From: Methanoplanus endosymbiosus
GTDB lineage: Archaea; Halobacteriota; Methanomicrobia; Methanomicrobiales; Methanomicrobiaceae
Length of the DNA stretch: 64,000 bases
Direction of reading: 5' to 3'
Assembly (NCBI RefSeq): GCF_024662215.1
Contig: NZ_CP096115.1
Coordinates: forward strand, 1,984,001 to 2,048,000
In this document: piece after piece, positions 35,434 to 45,013 of the stretch
How positions within the stretch are numbered: position 1 is the stretch's first letter
How the letters are laid out: each line of letters opens with the position of its first letter
Position numbers and translations under genes: made by a program
Notes under the pieces: generated by a model
Seen by the model: only the letters and a program-made list of their open reading frames with translations
Told to the model about the DNA's origin: nothing
Database searches by the model: none

Positions 35434-37149
35434 TTAATCACTCTCAAGAATATTCATAAGTTTTTTCAGTGAAGCAGAGTTGCCATAGGCAAGAACTGAA
35501 TCTCCGGTGTATATCTCTTCGTTCTCATCCGGCCGTACAACCGAATGGTTTTCTCCCTCTATACCGATAATTTTTGCCCCTGTGAGTTTTTTAACTCTTC
35601 CCACCGTGTACCTTCTTTTGCCTTCTCTCTTCTTCATGACAACCCTGTTTCCCCCCGGAAGATCGATTAAGACAGATACACGGTTTTTAATCACAATGTC
35701 TGCGGCAAACTGCCCACCCATTGCGGGCAGCAGTGCTACATAGTCAGCACCGGCCCTGTACAGTTTATCAACAGATTCCGGATGGTTTGCCCTTGCAAGT
35801 ATGTGGATTTTGGGATTTAGGTTTCTGGCAAGAAGGGTTGTGAATATATTTGCCTCGTCATCGTTCACTGCTGCCACAATTACATCTGCTTTTTCAATAT
35901 TTGCAGTTATAAGGGCTGATTCGTCCTCGGCATTGCCCTGTATTCCGAAATCCTCGTCAATTTTTTTGTCTATTACAACCGCATTTACACCTGAGGAGTT
36001 GAGGTTTTTATAGATTATTTTGCCGACATCTCCGTAACCTGCAATGACTGCATATTTTTCCGGGTGAAAAGAGCATGCAAATTCTTCATTTAACAGCCTC
36101 TGTATGGACTCCTCCCTTCCGGCGACAACAATGGCATCTGATCTCTCAAGTGAAACATCCTCTCCTGAGAATGCGTAAAATTTACCTTTTTTCCATACAA
36201 ATACAGGATCTACCCCATATCTGCTGAAGAGATTTAATTCGCGTATTGTGCGTCCGAATGCAAAGCAGCTCTCAATAATCGGGATATACACCAGTTTTAG
36301 GGGGTTCTCCTCCCTGATGGATACTGAGCTGCCTTCTCGTTTTGATGTCTCATATATGATGTCAATGACCGGGGTATTTGAGGCATGCCTCCCGAATATA
36401 TTGCCCAGATAGTTTTTGGGAGAGATGACATAATCCGCACCGGCATAGACGAGGTACCTCTTGTACTCCAGAAAGTCAATTATAGCCGTGATCTTTGCCT
36501 CTGTCATATCCCTCATGCCAAGTATGGTGGTTGCTGCTGTCTTTTCATCCGTACTGATGATTATGTGCAATGCCTCTGCGGCATGAACTGCTTTCCAGGT
36601 ATTATGCCGGTTATACTCACCGCATACGACTTTTACTGATTTTCTGTACCGGGCAATGGCATCCAGTGCCCTGTCCCTGTCACACTCAAGAAGGACTATC
36701 TGAAGTCCTGCCATCATAATGCCGTCCACTACTGACTTTGTGATCTCATTATGTCCGACAATGATGACATGGCCGGAGATTTTTCCGGAGATGACTGCCG
36801 GCGGTACCGGCTGAAGAATATCCTGGAGATAGGGTGCGATGGCTGCCGGAATTATCATAAGTACGGTGAAAACTCCGGTTGCCATTATAAAGATGAGTAT
36901 CAGTATTGTAATCTGGTTTTCAACCGGAAAGAAGGTCACAAGGTCATAGCCGACGGTTGTCATCGTCTGGATGACGAAGAGTGCTGATTCGGCAATCGTC
37001 AGGCGCTGGTTTTCAAGAACCGGTATTGCATAGTAGAGAAGAAGTGTATATGCAACGATCTGGATTATCAGAAGTTCGGAATAAAAAAAGACCTTCCTCT
37101 TGTAAAAATGATTCTTTAAGAGATTTAAAAGCCTGAATTTTTTTGGCAT
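35434..37149 (-). CDS. Potassium channel with two RCK/TrkA-N domains
   Basis: A 571-residue channel. It has a membrane helix at about 25-48, a pore helix with selectivity filter TVGYD (about 67-71) and the inner helix (about 80-110), i.e. a two-helix MthK-type pore. Two tandem TrkA-N Rossmann domains (about 125-245, GHNEITKSVVDG; and 345-470, GYGDVGKIIYKN) each have a TrkA-C-like tail. Four such subunits form a ligand-gated K+ channel with an octameric gating ring. It lies 1 base from both the gene before (37151) and after (35432). Confidence 0.92.
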   Translation of the reverse strand: MPKKFRLLNLLKNHFYKRKVFFYSELLIIQIVAYTLLLYYAIPVLENQRLTIAESALFVIQTMTTVGYDLVTFFPVENQITILILIFIMATGVFTVLMIIPAAIAPYLQDILQPVPPAVISGKISGHVIIVGHNEITKSVVDGIMMAGLQIVLLECDRDRALDAIARYRKSVKVVCGEYNRHNTWKAVHAAEALHIIISTDEKTAATTILGMRDMTEAKITAIIDFLEYKRYLVYAGADYVISPKNYLGNIFGRHASNTPVIDIIYETSKREGSSVSIREENPLKLVYIPIIESCFAFGRTIRELNLFSRYGVDPVFVWKKGKFYAFSGEDVSLERSDAIVVAGREESIQRLLNEEFACSFHPEKYAVIAGYGDVGKIIYKNLNSSGVNAVVIDKKIDEDFGIQGNAEDESALITANIEKADVIVAAVNDDEANIFTTLLARNLNPKIHILARANHPESVDKLYRAGADYVALLPAMGGQFAADIVIKNRVSVLIDLPGGNRVVMKKREGKRRYTVGRVKKLTGAKIIGIEGENHSVVRPDENEEIYTGDSVLAYGNSASLKKLMNILESD

Positions 37150-37150
37150 A

Positions 37151-38041
37151 CTACTCTCCCTTCAGTTCCTTTAATATCCCGCATACCCTGCAACTGCCAA
37201 ATACCGGCTCGCCGCATGTGGCACAGGTTTCTGCTCCGGTGCTGTCAGCCGGAATTCCGGATTTGAACTTCTCACCGAGGTTTAGCAGTGCATATTTTGT
37301 TGCAGGGTGGCCGTAGTTGTACTGGTTTAAAATGCCTCTTACATCTGCTCTCAGAGCGTTATAGGAGTACGGGCATCCACGCTCTTCATAACCTGTAGTC
37401 TGTAATCGTGCATAGAGGGCCACCTCCCTTTCAGGTATTGTCTTAAAGGGTTTAATTCTTGGCAGCATGCCTTCAACCGGCTTTTGTTTTCTGAGCAGTG
37501 TCTCGGCATCGCCTCTTAAGACATTCATCATAACAGACTGCGCTTCATCATCAAGATTAAAGCCGTATGCTATCTTTGTCGCGCCGGCATCCCTTGCGGT
37601 TCTGTTCAGTAACTGTCTTCTCAGAACCCCGCAGTATGAGCATGAGTTTATATCTCCCTTCTTCTGTACAATCTCATCGAGGGTGATGCCAAAATGCTCC
37701 TTAAACGATGCTGTATGGAATTCCACACCTGCCTGCTCTGCAATGCTCTTGCATATCTGCGTGCTTCTGTACCCGGAGATCCCTTCGTCTATTGTTACTG
37801 CCGCTATCTCTACATCCCTTCTGATGCCAAAGGTTTTTGTAAGGAAATAAAGGAGGGCTGTGCTGTCCTTCCCGCCCGAAAGTGCGACAGCTATTTTATC
37901 GCCGGATTTTATCCAGCCCTCCTTTCTTATTGTCTTTTTTACCTTTGTCTCCAGATCGATGGTGAAATGATCCTCACATAGGTGCAGTCCGGAATATCTC
38001 TGAAAAAGTACTGCATCCTGTCTGCATTTTGAACATTTCAT
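37151..38041 (-). CDS. tRNA 2-thiolation ATP-pyrophosphatase (Ncs6/TtuA-like)
   Basis: A 296-residue PP-loop enzyme of the TIGR00269 type. An N-terminal zinc finger (CSKC at 3-6, CEDH near 24) is followed by PP-loop ALSGGKDSTALLYFL (about 50), the central CSYC (about 138) that with a later Cys can hold an iron-sulfur cluster, and a C-terminal zinc finger (CATC...CRVC). It adenylates a tRNA uridine for sulfur insertion. The open frame starts with a TTG four codons earlier; ATG 38041 is preferred. First gene of the operon with the K+ channel and nadE. Confidence 0.9.
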   Translation of the reverse strand: MKCSKCRQDAVLFQRYSGLHLCEDHFTIDLETKVKKTIRKEGWIKSGDKIAVALSGGKDSTALLYFLTKTFGIRRDVEIAAVTIDEGISGYRSTQICKSIAEQAGVEFHTASFKEHFGITLDEIVQKKGDINSCSYCGVLRRQLLNRTARDAGATKIAYGFNLDDEAQSVMMNVLRGDAETLLRKQKPVEGMLPRIKPFKTIPEREVALYARLQTTGYEERGCPYSYNALRADVRGILNQYNYGHPATKYALLNLGEKFKSGIPADSTGAETCATCGEPVFGSCRVCGILKELKGE

Positions 38042-38093
38042 GTAATTTTCCAATCAATTTTATCCCCATAAACAGATAAAGCGTGTATGTAAT

Positions 38094-38963
38094 ATGCCTC
38101 TTAGTGCAGATGATATCCGGACACTCCATAAATATGACGTTGCTGTTCTGCTCTCGATTGAGAAACAGATGAAGCGCTACAGTTGGGTGCCTGAGGAAAA
38201 TATCAAAAAATCAACCGGATTCTCCGCTTCTGAGCTTGAATTCAGACTTGGGAGAGTTATGGCGAAGGATATGGTGAAGAGCAGCAGCCTTCCATATGAC
38301 GGTTACCAGCTTACATTTAAGGGATATGATGCACTTGCCGTATCCGCGCTTGTAAAAAGAGATACAATCTCCGCGCTTGGAACACTCATAGGTGTTGGTA
38401 AGGAGTCGGCGGTCTATGAAGCGCTTGGCATGGGCATGGTTGTGCTGAAGATCCACCGGATAGGTCAGCGCTCATTTCAGTCTGTGAGGCTTTCAAGGGA
38501 TTATATGCCGGAATGGAAGCATTTTCCATGGATATTTGCATCTACTGAATCAGCAAAGAGGGAGTTTGAAGCGCTGAAAGTTCTTCAGAAAGGCGGGGTT
38601 TCTGTGCCGGTGCCGCTTGCAATCAACCGCAATGTGATTGCAATGACACATATTCCGGGTGTCAACCTCAACCAGTCAGTCTTTGAAAGTCCAAAGGATG
38701 CAGAGGTTGTGCTCGATGAGATTCTTGAGAATATCAGACTGGCCTATTCACTTGGATATATCCACAATGATCTCTCTGAGTACAATGTCATGGTCAGTGA
38801 GAAGAATGTCTGGGTGATTGACTGGCCGCAGTGGATAGATCCTCTTCACCCCAATGCCGAAGAGATCCTGAAGCGTGATCTTGGAAATATTACCGGGTAT
38901 TTCAAGAAGAAGTACAGGATTGATATGAGTGTTGAGGAGGCACTCTTAAAGGTGGTCGGTTGA
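38094..38963 (+). CDS. rio2: RIO2-type atypical serine kinase
   Basis: A 289-residue RIO2 kinase, involved in archaeal/eukaryotic small-subunit ribosome maturation. The N-terminal winged helix (about 1-85) is specific to RIO2. ATP-binding GVGKESAVYEA lies at about 103, catalytic HNDLSEYNV at about 222, and metal-binding VIDWPQW at about 238. STES in the flexible loop is typical. It is the first gene of a plus-strand run (rio2, DUF460, thiL), and the ATG overlaps nothing upstream. The next gene overlaps its stop by 4 bases. Confidence 0.95.
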   Translation: MPLSADDIRTLHKYDVAVLLSIEKQMKRYSWVPEENIKKSTGFSASELEFRLGRVMAKDMVKSSSLPYDGYQLTFKGYDALAVSALVKRDTISALGTLIGVGKESAVYEALGMGMVVLKIHRIGQRSFQSVRLSRDYMPEWKHFPWIFASTESAKREFEALKVLQKGGVSVPVPLAINRNVIAMTHIPGVNLNQSVFESPKDAEVVLDEILENIRLAYSLGYIHNDLSEYNVMVSEKNVWVIDWPQWIDPLHPNAEEILKRDLGNITGYFKKKYRIDMSVEEALLKVVG

Positions 38964-40903
38964 AGGTATTCGGAATTGATGTGGTCAGGGGTTCTGTCAG
39001 TTCAGGGACAAGGAGGCCGTCTTATGCACTTATTATCCGGAAGGATAATGAGGAGGTATTCTCAGGTGAGGTCACCTTATTCCGCCTGATGAGGCGTATC
39101 GTCTCGGAAAAGCCGGATATTTTAGCGGTGGACAGCATCCGGGAGATCTCTAAGGACCAGTCTGAGCTTGTCGCCCTGATGCAGCAGTTTCCGACAGAGA
39201 CAAAACTTGTACAGGTGACCGGGGGCGAGAAACAGCAGACCCTTCAGGTGGTTGCCAAAAGGTACAATATCAAATTTAAGAACCGTTTTGATCCCTTTGA
39301 AGAGGCAGAGGCTATCGCCCGGATAGCTGAAGCCGGTGGCGGCTTTGAGGTGCAGGTATTTGAGGACTCATCCGATATTGTCATCTCAAGGGGCCGATCT
39401 CCCGGCCGTGGGGGCTGGAGTCAGAACCGTTATGTCAGAAAGATACATGGCGCTGTTCTGAACAAAGGCCGCGAGATTGAGGATACTTTAAAGGAATCCG
39501 GCCTGAAGTATCAAAAACGGGAATTTAAAGGGTATGGCGGATGTAAGCGGGTTGAATTTCATGTCAGTGCCGGAAGGGGGGATATTCCCCCGTCTGGCGG
39601 TGGCGGTGCTGATGTTCAGGTTAAGGTTAAGTCAGGACGGCTGGACAGAATCCGGTATGTTCAGCTCACAGGGCGAAAAAAACATCTCATTGTGGGCATA
39701 GATCCGGGCACGACATTCGGCTTTGCCGCACTTGACTATGAGGCTAACCTCATCGCCTTAAAGAGTTCAAGGCAGATGTCAGTCGCAGACTGGATTGAGG
39801 AGATTTCTGTCGTCGGAAAGCCGGTCATTATTGCGACTGACAAGTCACGCATGCCCTCGACTGTGGAGAAGATTAAGAGGGCATTTAGTGCTGTTCCTTT
39901 CATTCCGGCAGAGGAGAAGAGACAGGAGGAGAAATATTCGGTCACCTCCGGGTACAGCTATTCCAATGATCATGAGAGGGATGCCCTCTATGCAGCCCTT
40001 GAAGCTCATAAATTTTTTAAAAATAAGTTCCGGAATATTGAGAGGAAGATCCCTGCCGGCGTTGATCTTGAGCTCGTCCGGACAGGGCTTATCCGGGGCA
40101 TGACTCCTGAACAGATTCTGGGGGATATCCTTCCGGAATCTGTGGATAAGAAGAGATCTGAAGTTTTGGAAGGTGATCTCTCTGCCGGAAAAGACCCGAA
40201 AATATCACAGCTTGAGGGCATGGTCAGAAATCTGAAGGATTATGCTGCTGAACTGGAGGAGAAGCTGGCCCAAAAGGATGCTGAGATAATCTCACTTGAG
40301 AAGAGGCTGACCTCGGAGAGGAGTGAGCGTTCTGAGGTCAGGAAGAGGGATGCTGAGATTGAGCTTCGTGAGAGAAATATTAAGACGTTTAAGAAGAGAC
40401 TCAGAAGTGCTGAGCGGAAGAATAAGAGGCTTTTAAAGCAGATTGATCGTCTGAAGAGGTTTGCTGATGTCCAGACCGGAGAGTTCATTCCTTTCAAGGT
40501 TATCCCGTCTCTGACGAAAGATTCCCTGAGGCTGCTTGAGGATGAATTCGGGATAAATGAAGGTGACATCATCTATGCCGGAAATACGGGGGGATGGGGC
40601 AGTACTGCAGTTCAGATGCTCTCTGAATCATCTGTGCAGGCCCTCATTGCCGGAAAAGATGAGGATTTAAAGCTTAAAGATGCTCTGCGTGCCTTAAACA
40701 TTGTCTTTATTGGTGCCAGGGATATAAATCTCAGCCTCAGGGGCAAATTCGGTTATCTGCTGAGAAGTGATCTTGAATCGGCACTCCTGTCGTGGCAGAG
40801 CGGTCAGGAGAAATTCATGAAGTCCAAATCTGAAGAGATGCTTGAGTCAATAGTTATGGAATATCAGAGTGAGAGGAGAAAGGAGGTCTGGCGTGGTGGA
40901 TGA
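38960..40903 (+). CDS. DUF460 protein (RNase H-like fold, coiled coil)
   Basis: A 647-residue archaeal DUF460 protein. The N-terminal domain (about 1-135, 'VFGIDVVRGS') and a second domain (about 230-355, 'IVGIDPGTTFGFAALDY'), with acidic residues after beta-1, both resemble RNase H-like folds. A Lys/Glu/Arg-rich coiled coil follows (about 425-515), then a C-terminal domain (about 520-645). No demonstrated function for the family. It starts with TTG overlapping the rio2 stop (TTGA), so it is coupled to rio2, which hints at ribosome or RNA work. Confidence 0.88.
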   Translation: MKVFGIDVVRGSVSSGTRRPSYALIIRKDNEEVFSGEVTLFRLMRRIVSEKPDILAVDSIREISKDQSELVALMQQFPTETKLVQVTGGEKQQTLQVVAKRYNIKFKNRFDPFEEAEAIARIAEAGGGFEVQVFEDSSDIVISRGRSPGRGGWSQNRYVRKIHGAVLNKGREIEDTLKESGLKYQKREFKGYGGCKRVEFHVSAGRGDIPPSGGGGADVQVKVKSGRLDRIRYVQLTGRKKHLIVGIDPGTTFGFAALDYEANLIALKSSRQMSVADWIEEISVVGKPVIIATDKSRMPSTVEKIKRAFSAVPFIPAEEKRQEEKYSVTSGYSYSNDHERDALYAALEAHKFFKNKFRNIERKIPAGVDLELVRTGLIRGMTPEQILGDILPESVDKKRSEVLEGDLSAGKDPKISQLEGMVRNLKDYAAELEEKLAQKDAEIISLEKRLTSERSERSEVRKRDAEIELRERNIKTFKKRLRSAERKNKRLLKQIDRLKRFADVQTGEFIPFKVIPSLTKDSLRLLEDEFGINEGDIIYAGNTGGWGSTAVQMLSESSVQALIAGKDEDLKLKDALRALNIVFIGARDINLSLRGKFGYLLRSDLESALLSWQSGQEKFMKSKSEEMLESIVMEYQSERRKEVWRGG

Positions 40904-41756
40904 TCGGGACCTGTTACAGGTCGTAAGTGGAATTATTGGTAAGGAAAGGACATCGGATGACTGCTGCATGATAAAGCTGGGTGATGAAAATATCATTCTC
41001 TCGACTGATATGCTTCATGAAAGCACAGATTTTCCGAAAGGTATGACTGACTGGCAGATTGGATGGATGTCTGCTGCTGTAACGCTCTCTGATATTGCCT
41101 CCTGTGGTGCAGTGCCGCTTGCAGTTCTTCTTGCAGCGGGGCTTGATGAGCCTGAGAGGATTTCAGGTATTACGCTTGGTGCGAAGGACTGCTGTGAGAG
41201 ATTCGGGGCTGAGCTTGCCGGAGGCGATATTGATTTTCATTCTGAGCTTACCATAGTCACAACCGGAATCGGCAGGGTTGAGGATGAATATTACAAATCC
41301 CGGAGAGGTGCTAAGCCGGGTGATATTATCTGTGTGACGGGTACTCCCGGCTGTGCAGGCGCTGCACTTGAGGGTGCTCTGAGATACTGGAAGAATCTGG
41401 TTGAACCTCTTCCGGCTGTGCGTGAGGGAAGGCTGCTGGCAGTTGCCGGAGTTTCATCAATGATGGATGTCTCTGACGGCATTGCCTTATCGCTCTATGA
41501 CCTCTCTGAGAGTTCAGGTGTCGGGTTTGAGATATTTCCGGATAAGATTCCGCTCTCCTCCGGAGTTTCTGCTGAACTTGCACTGCACAGCGGTGGCGAC
41601 TTTGGCCTTTTATTTACATGCGGAAGAGATATCCTGCCGGTATTGGATGTGGATTATGCAGAGATAGGCGTTGTTACAGATTCAGGAGAGGTTCTCTGCG
41701 ACGGTGTTCCGGTTGAGAAGAGGGGCTATTCACACAGCTGGATAGATGGGAGCTGA
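40893..41756 (+). CDS. thiL: Thiamine-monophosphate kinase
   Basis: A 287-residue AIR-synthase-like enzyme that phosphorylates thiamine monophosphate to the diphosphate. Features: STDMLHESTDFP (about 40) for metal/substrate, 'TLSDIASCGAVPLAVLLAAG' (about 65), the 'DVSDGIALSLYDL' block near 192 and 'HSGGDFGLLF' near 232. The frame extends further upstream, but AGGAGGT at 40881-40887 points to GTG 40893 (or 40896), just inside the end of the DUF460 gene. Confidence 0.92.
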   Translation: MVDDRDLLQVVSGIIGKERTSDDCCMIKLGDENIILSTDMLHESTDFPKGMTDWQIGWMSAAVTLSDIASCGAVPLAVLLAAGLDEPERISGITLGAKDCCERFGAELAGGDIDFHSELTIVTTGIGRVEDEYYKSRRGAKPGDIICVTGTPGCAGAALEGALRYWKNLVEPLPAVREGRLLAVAGVSSMMDVSDGIALSLYDLSESSGVGFEIFPDKIPLSSGVSAELALHSGGDFGLLFTCGRDILPVLDVDYAEIGVVTDSGEVLCDGVPVEKRGYSHSWIDGS

Positions 41757-41869
41757 TCTGTACGAAATGCAGGATATTGTTGTATATCTCTGTTTTTCCG
41801 GCTTTTCTCTCTGACAGAATAATTGTGAATATAATATCAGTTTTTAATAAAATATCGGGGTTTTGAATT

Positions 41870-44800
41870 ATGGGCGATGGAAGTCTGATTAAAGTTCCTC
41901 CCGGATGGGACTGTAGTGTGGTTATTGATGAATTTGTGGAGAGTTATGCACGAAATCCTTTCGGTACATATCTTCTTCTTCCGACTTCGAGGCTGTCAGA
42001 GGATCTCCGCCGGAATATTGCCCGGAAAGGGGTTGCTGTCATCTCTGACAATGTGACTACTCCTGAGGTGTTCGCATCCGGAATTGTGAGTCAGTACGGT
42101 GGCGGGCTTAGGCTTCTCTCTGATGAGGAGGCAAAACTGGTTCTGTCTGGGGTTGTCAGGAAGGACAGAGATGCCCTTAAAGTTCTCTCAAGGACCGGAG
42201 AATATTCTGCAAGGATTTTAAATGATCTCTACTCTCTTTTTGGTGAATTTGACGGCCGGATGCGTGAGTCGGTATCTGATGGCATGCCTAATTCTGCCCG
42301 GATTAAGGTGCTTGAGAGGATAAGGTCTGCCTATGAGCGGGAACTTTCTGATAATGGCTCTGTTGCCCCGTCAGGTGTGTACAAAGCTGCATGCAGATCT
42401 GCTGAGAATTTCTGTCGTGAGAGGAGACCTGTTTTTTTTGTGTATGGTATCTTCAGCCCTTCGGAGTCTTTTAAGGGATTTATAAATGGGCTAATCTCCT
42501 GTGGGGCTGATGTCAGGTATTATCTGCCGTACTATGACAACGGGAGTGTCTTTTCAGACAGGGGCGAATGGCTTTCTCTCCCGGAAAAAGCTCCTGCCGG
42601 TTCTGATAGTATAGATACAGGTATTAAAGTCCCGTATGCAGATCTCTTCAGCGGAAATCCGGTTGCCACTCCGGGAGTCCAGACTGTTTATGGCCGTTTT
42701 CCCTCTTTTCAGCTTGAGGCTGAGGCCATTGCCGGAACAGTTGCGTCTCTTATCCGGAGAGGTGTCAGTCCGGGGAAAATTGCTGTAGCTCTGCCTGACC
42801 TTGCCGGTGGAACGACCCTTTTATCCGGAGTTTTCAGTGATTTCTCTGTGCCCTTCTCGTCATCTGCGACTCTGAGCCTTGGGCGTTATCCTGTTGTCCA
42901 TGCTGCAATGCTTCCGCTTGAGGTCGTTTTGGGTGATTTTAAGCGTGATACTATATATGAACTGCTCTCCTCCCCCTATTTCACTCATGAATATGACCCG
43001 CACCTGATTGAGGCTGCTGCAAAGAAGGCGATGATTGAGGGCGGTTTTGGTGACTGGTCAAAGCTTGCCGGACTGTACAGAATGCGCCTTGAAAAGATAT
43101 CCACAGATGAGGAGAGGGATTTAAAGGAGAGATTACGTGCAGAGGGTGAGCTTAAATATGCAGAGGTCCTTGCTGAATTTGCAGCGTCATATCCGGAAAT
43201 TTTAAAGGAAGCAGATGTGAAGGATACAATCTCCGGACATATCAGGAGGTACAGGGATATTCTCTCTAAGCTCAGGTTTGGGGTCTCTCCGGATGCCGGA
43301 TGCGCAGAGGATGATATACGGTATGGCGAATATCTTGCCGGACTTTTTGATCGTTTGTCATCCGGAAACGGGGGTGATTCCGGAGATGAAATTACTTTTA
43401 AGGAGTTTGCAGGATTTCTCTATTCATCGGTTGCCGGCATGAGGGTTCCTTTTGTGAGGGAGAGGGATAAGGTTCAGATAACCGGTATGCAGGAGCTTTT
43501 GGGTGCAGATTTTGACTATCTCTTCCTTGCAGGCTTAACCGGCGGGAAAATTCCTGTACTTCCGGGGCTCTTTCCATACCTGACTGAGAAGGAGGAGCAG
43601 ATCCTCTGGCCTAAAAAGAAGAGGGATAAGATCTCAAGGGAGAAATTAAGCTTTATATATGCCCTTATTGCGGCAGGGAAGGGCCTTTACCTGAGCTGCC
43701 ATGATGACGATTCCGGCAGCCCTGCCATCCCTTCACAGTTTTTGCAGGTATTTCTCGATTCATGCCCGGCTGATGAGTGGGAGGCATCAGATGGTGCTGT
43801 CTCAGTCTTACAGTCAGTAAAGGATGCAGGGCGGATGATTTCAGGTGGCTGTTTCACTCCGGTCTTCTGCCCGGATCTCTTCGTTCTGTCCGAAAATTCC
43901 GGGTTGCTCTCACCTGCTTCTCTTGCCGGCCGGATAAATACGGAATCATTCTGCCGGACAGGTGATTATGACTCTGCCTATGACGGTATTCTTGAGGATG
44001 CTGATATTATCGGGGATATTGGCGGCAGGTTTGGCCCGGAGAAAGCCTTCTCCCCGACTGCTCTTGAGACCTATGCGGTATGCCCGTTCAGGTTTTATCT
44101 GTCGTCTGTCCTTGGTCTTGAGAGAATTGAGGAGGCAGATGTCACACTCTCAGCATCTGAGAGGGGCAGTATTATACATGATATTCTCTTCCGGTTTTAT
44201 ACTGAGTGGATGAAGGAGAACTCCAGAGCACCGGGAGAGTGTGATATTCCGGCTGCAAAAGATCTGATCCTGTCACTTACTGATGAGGTGACCGGTGAGT
44301 TCCGGAGAAATACGCCGGCCTGGAATGCTATGCTGAGTGAGCTTACCGGAGATACGGGTTTTGGTACAGGTATTATGGAGAGATTTTTAGAGGAAGAGGC
44401 ATCATTTGCTGATTCAGAGTTTGTGCCGGCACTCTTTGAGGCCTCATTCGGGACGGATAAGCCGGGGATATCATCTGAACCTGCGAAACTGGTCTCTGTT
44501 TCAGGTGATGAGATTAGGGTTCGGGGTTTTGTTGACCGGATAGATGAGACGGCTGACGGCAGATTTGCAATAACTGATTATAAGACCGGAAGCCACCCAA
44601 AACTGAAGGATATTGTCGACGGAAAGGCGCTTCAGCTTCCTCTGTATCTGAAGGCTTATGAGAGTTTTTCTGAGAAGAGGGGTGTCGGTGGTTTTTATTA
44701 TACGGTTAAGAGAAAGGAGGTTTCAAGAAAGGCTGAGATCTATGATGAATCCGAGTCTGATCTCTTCTCTTCTTTTAAGAAATCAAGGAGTAAGGATGCT

Positions 44801-45013
44801 CTTTTTGCTGATATTGTTGATGATTCTGTCAGTTATGCCTGCTCGTATGCAAAAAAGATCAGACTGGGCATATTCAGCCCGGCATCTGAAGCCGGGGTAT
44901 GTCCTGATTACTGTGATTTTAAGTTTGTCTGCCGGTATTCTGACTTCAGGATTCTCTCGCAGTCTGACAGTGCGGCTGATTCTGCCGGAGATGAGGGGGT
45001 GCACAGATGCTGA
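41870..45013 (+). CDS. AddB-like helicase/nuclease subunit
   Basis: A 1047-residue protein matching the AddB/RexB-type layout. The N-terminal half has a UvrD-like inactive helicase core (no Walker A; 'YLLLPTSRLSEDLRRN'), with 'KVQITGMQELLGADFDYLFLAGLTGGKIP' at about 540. A C-terminal PD-(D/E)XK nuclease spans about 720-1030 with ITDYKTGS near 903 and the QLPLYLKAY motif. Cys at CPFRFYL (about 741) and the terminal CPDYCDFKFVC could hold the 4Fe-4S cluster known from AddB nucleases. It overlaps the helicase gene by 7 bases; together they would process double-strand breaks. Confidence 0.87.
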   Translation: MGDGSLIKVPPGWDCSVVIDEFVESYARNPFGTYLLLPTSRLSEDLRRNIARKGVAVISDNVTTPEVFASGIVSQYGGGLRLLSDEEAKLVLSGVVRKDRDALKVLSRTGEYSARILNDLYSLFGEFDGRMRESVSDGMPNSARIKVLERIRSAYERELSDNGSVAPSGVYKAACRSAENFCRERRPVFFVYGIFSPSESFKGFINGLISCGADVRYYLPYYDNGSVFSDRGEWLSLPEKAPAGSDSIDTGIKVPYADLFSGNPVATPGVQTVYGRFPSFQLEAEAIAGTVASLIRRGVSPGKIAVALPDLAGGTTLLSGVFSDFSVPFSSSATLSLGRYPVVHAAMLPLEVVLGDFKRDTIYELLSSPYFTHEYDPHLIEAAAKKAMIEGGFGDWSKLAGLYRMRLEKISTDEERDLKERLRAEGELKYAEVLAEFAASYPEILKEADVKDTISGHIRRYRDILSKLRFGVSPDAGCAEDDIRYGEYLAGLFDRLSSGNGGDSGDEITFKEFAGFLYSSVAGMRVPFVRERDKVQITGMQELLGADFDYLFLAGLTGGKIPVLPGLFPYLTEKEEQILWPKKKRDKISREKLSFIYALIAAGKGLYLSCHDDDSGSPAIPSQFLQVFLDSCPADEWEASDGAVSVLQSVKDAGRMISGGCFTPVFCPDLFVLSENSGLLSPASLAGRINTESFCRTGDYDSAYDGILEDADIIGDIGGRFGPEKAFSPTALETYAVCPFRFYLSSVLGLERIEEADVTLSASERGSIIHDILFRFYTEWMKENSRAPGECDIPAAKDLILSLTDEVTGEFRRNTPAWNAMLSELTGDTGFGTGIMERFLEEEASFADSEFVPALFEASFGTDKPGISSEPAKLVSVSGDEIRVRGFVDRIDETADGRFAITDYKTGSHPKLKDIVDGKALQLPLYLKAYESFSEKRGVGGFYYTVKRKEVSRKAEIYDESESDLFSSFKKSRSKDALFADIVDDSVSYACSYAKKIRLGIFSPASEAGVCPDYCDFKFVCRYSDFRILSQSDSAADSAGDEGVHRC

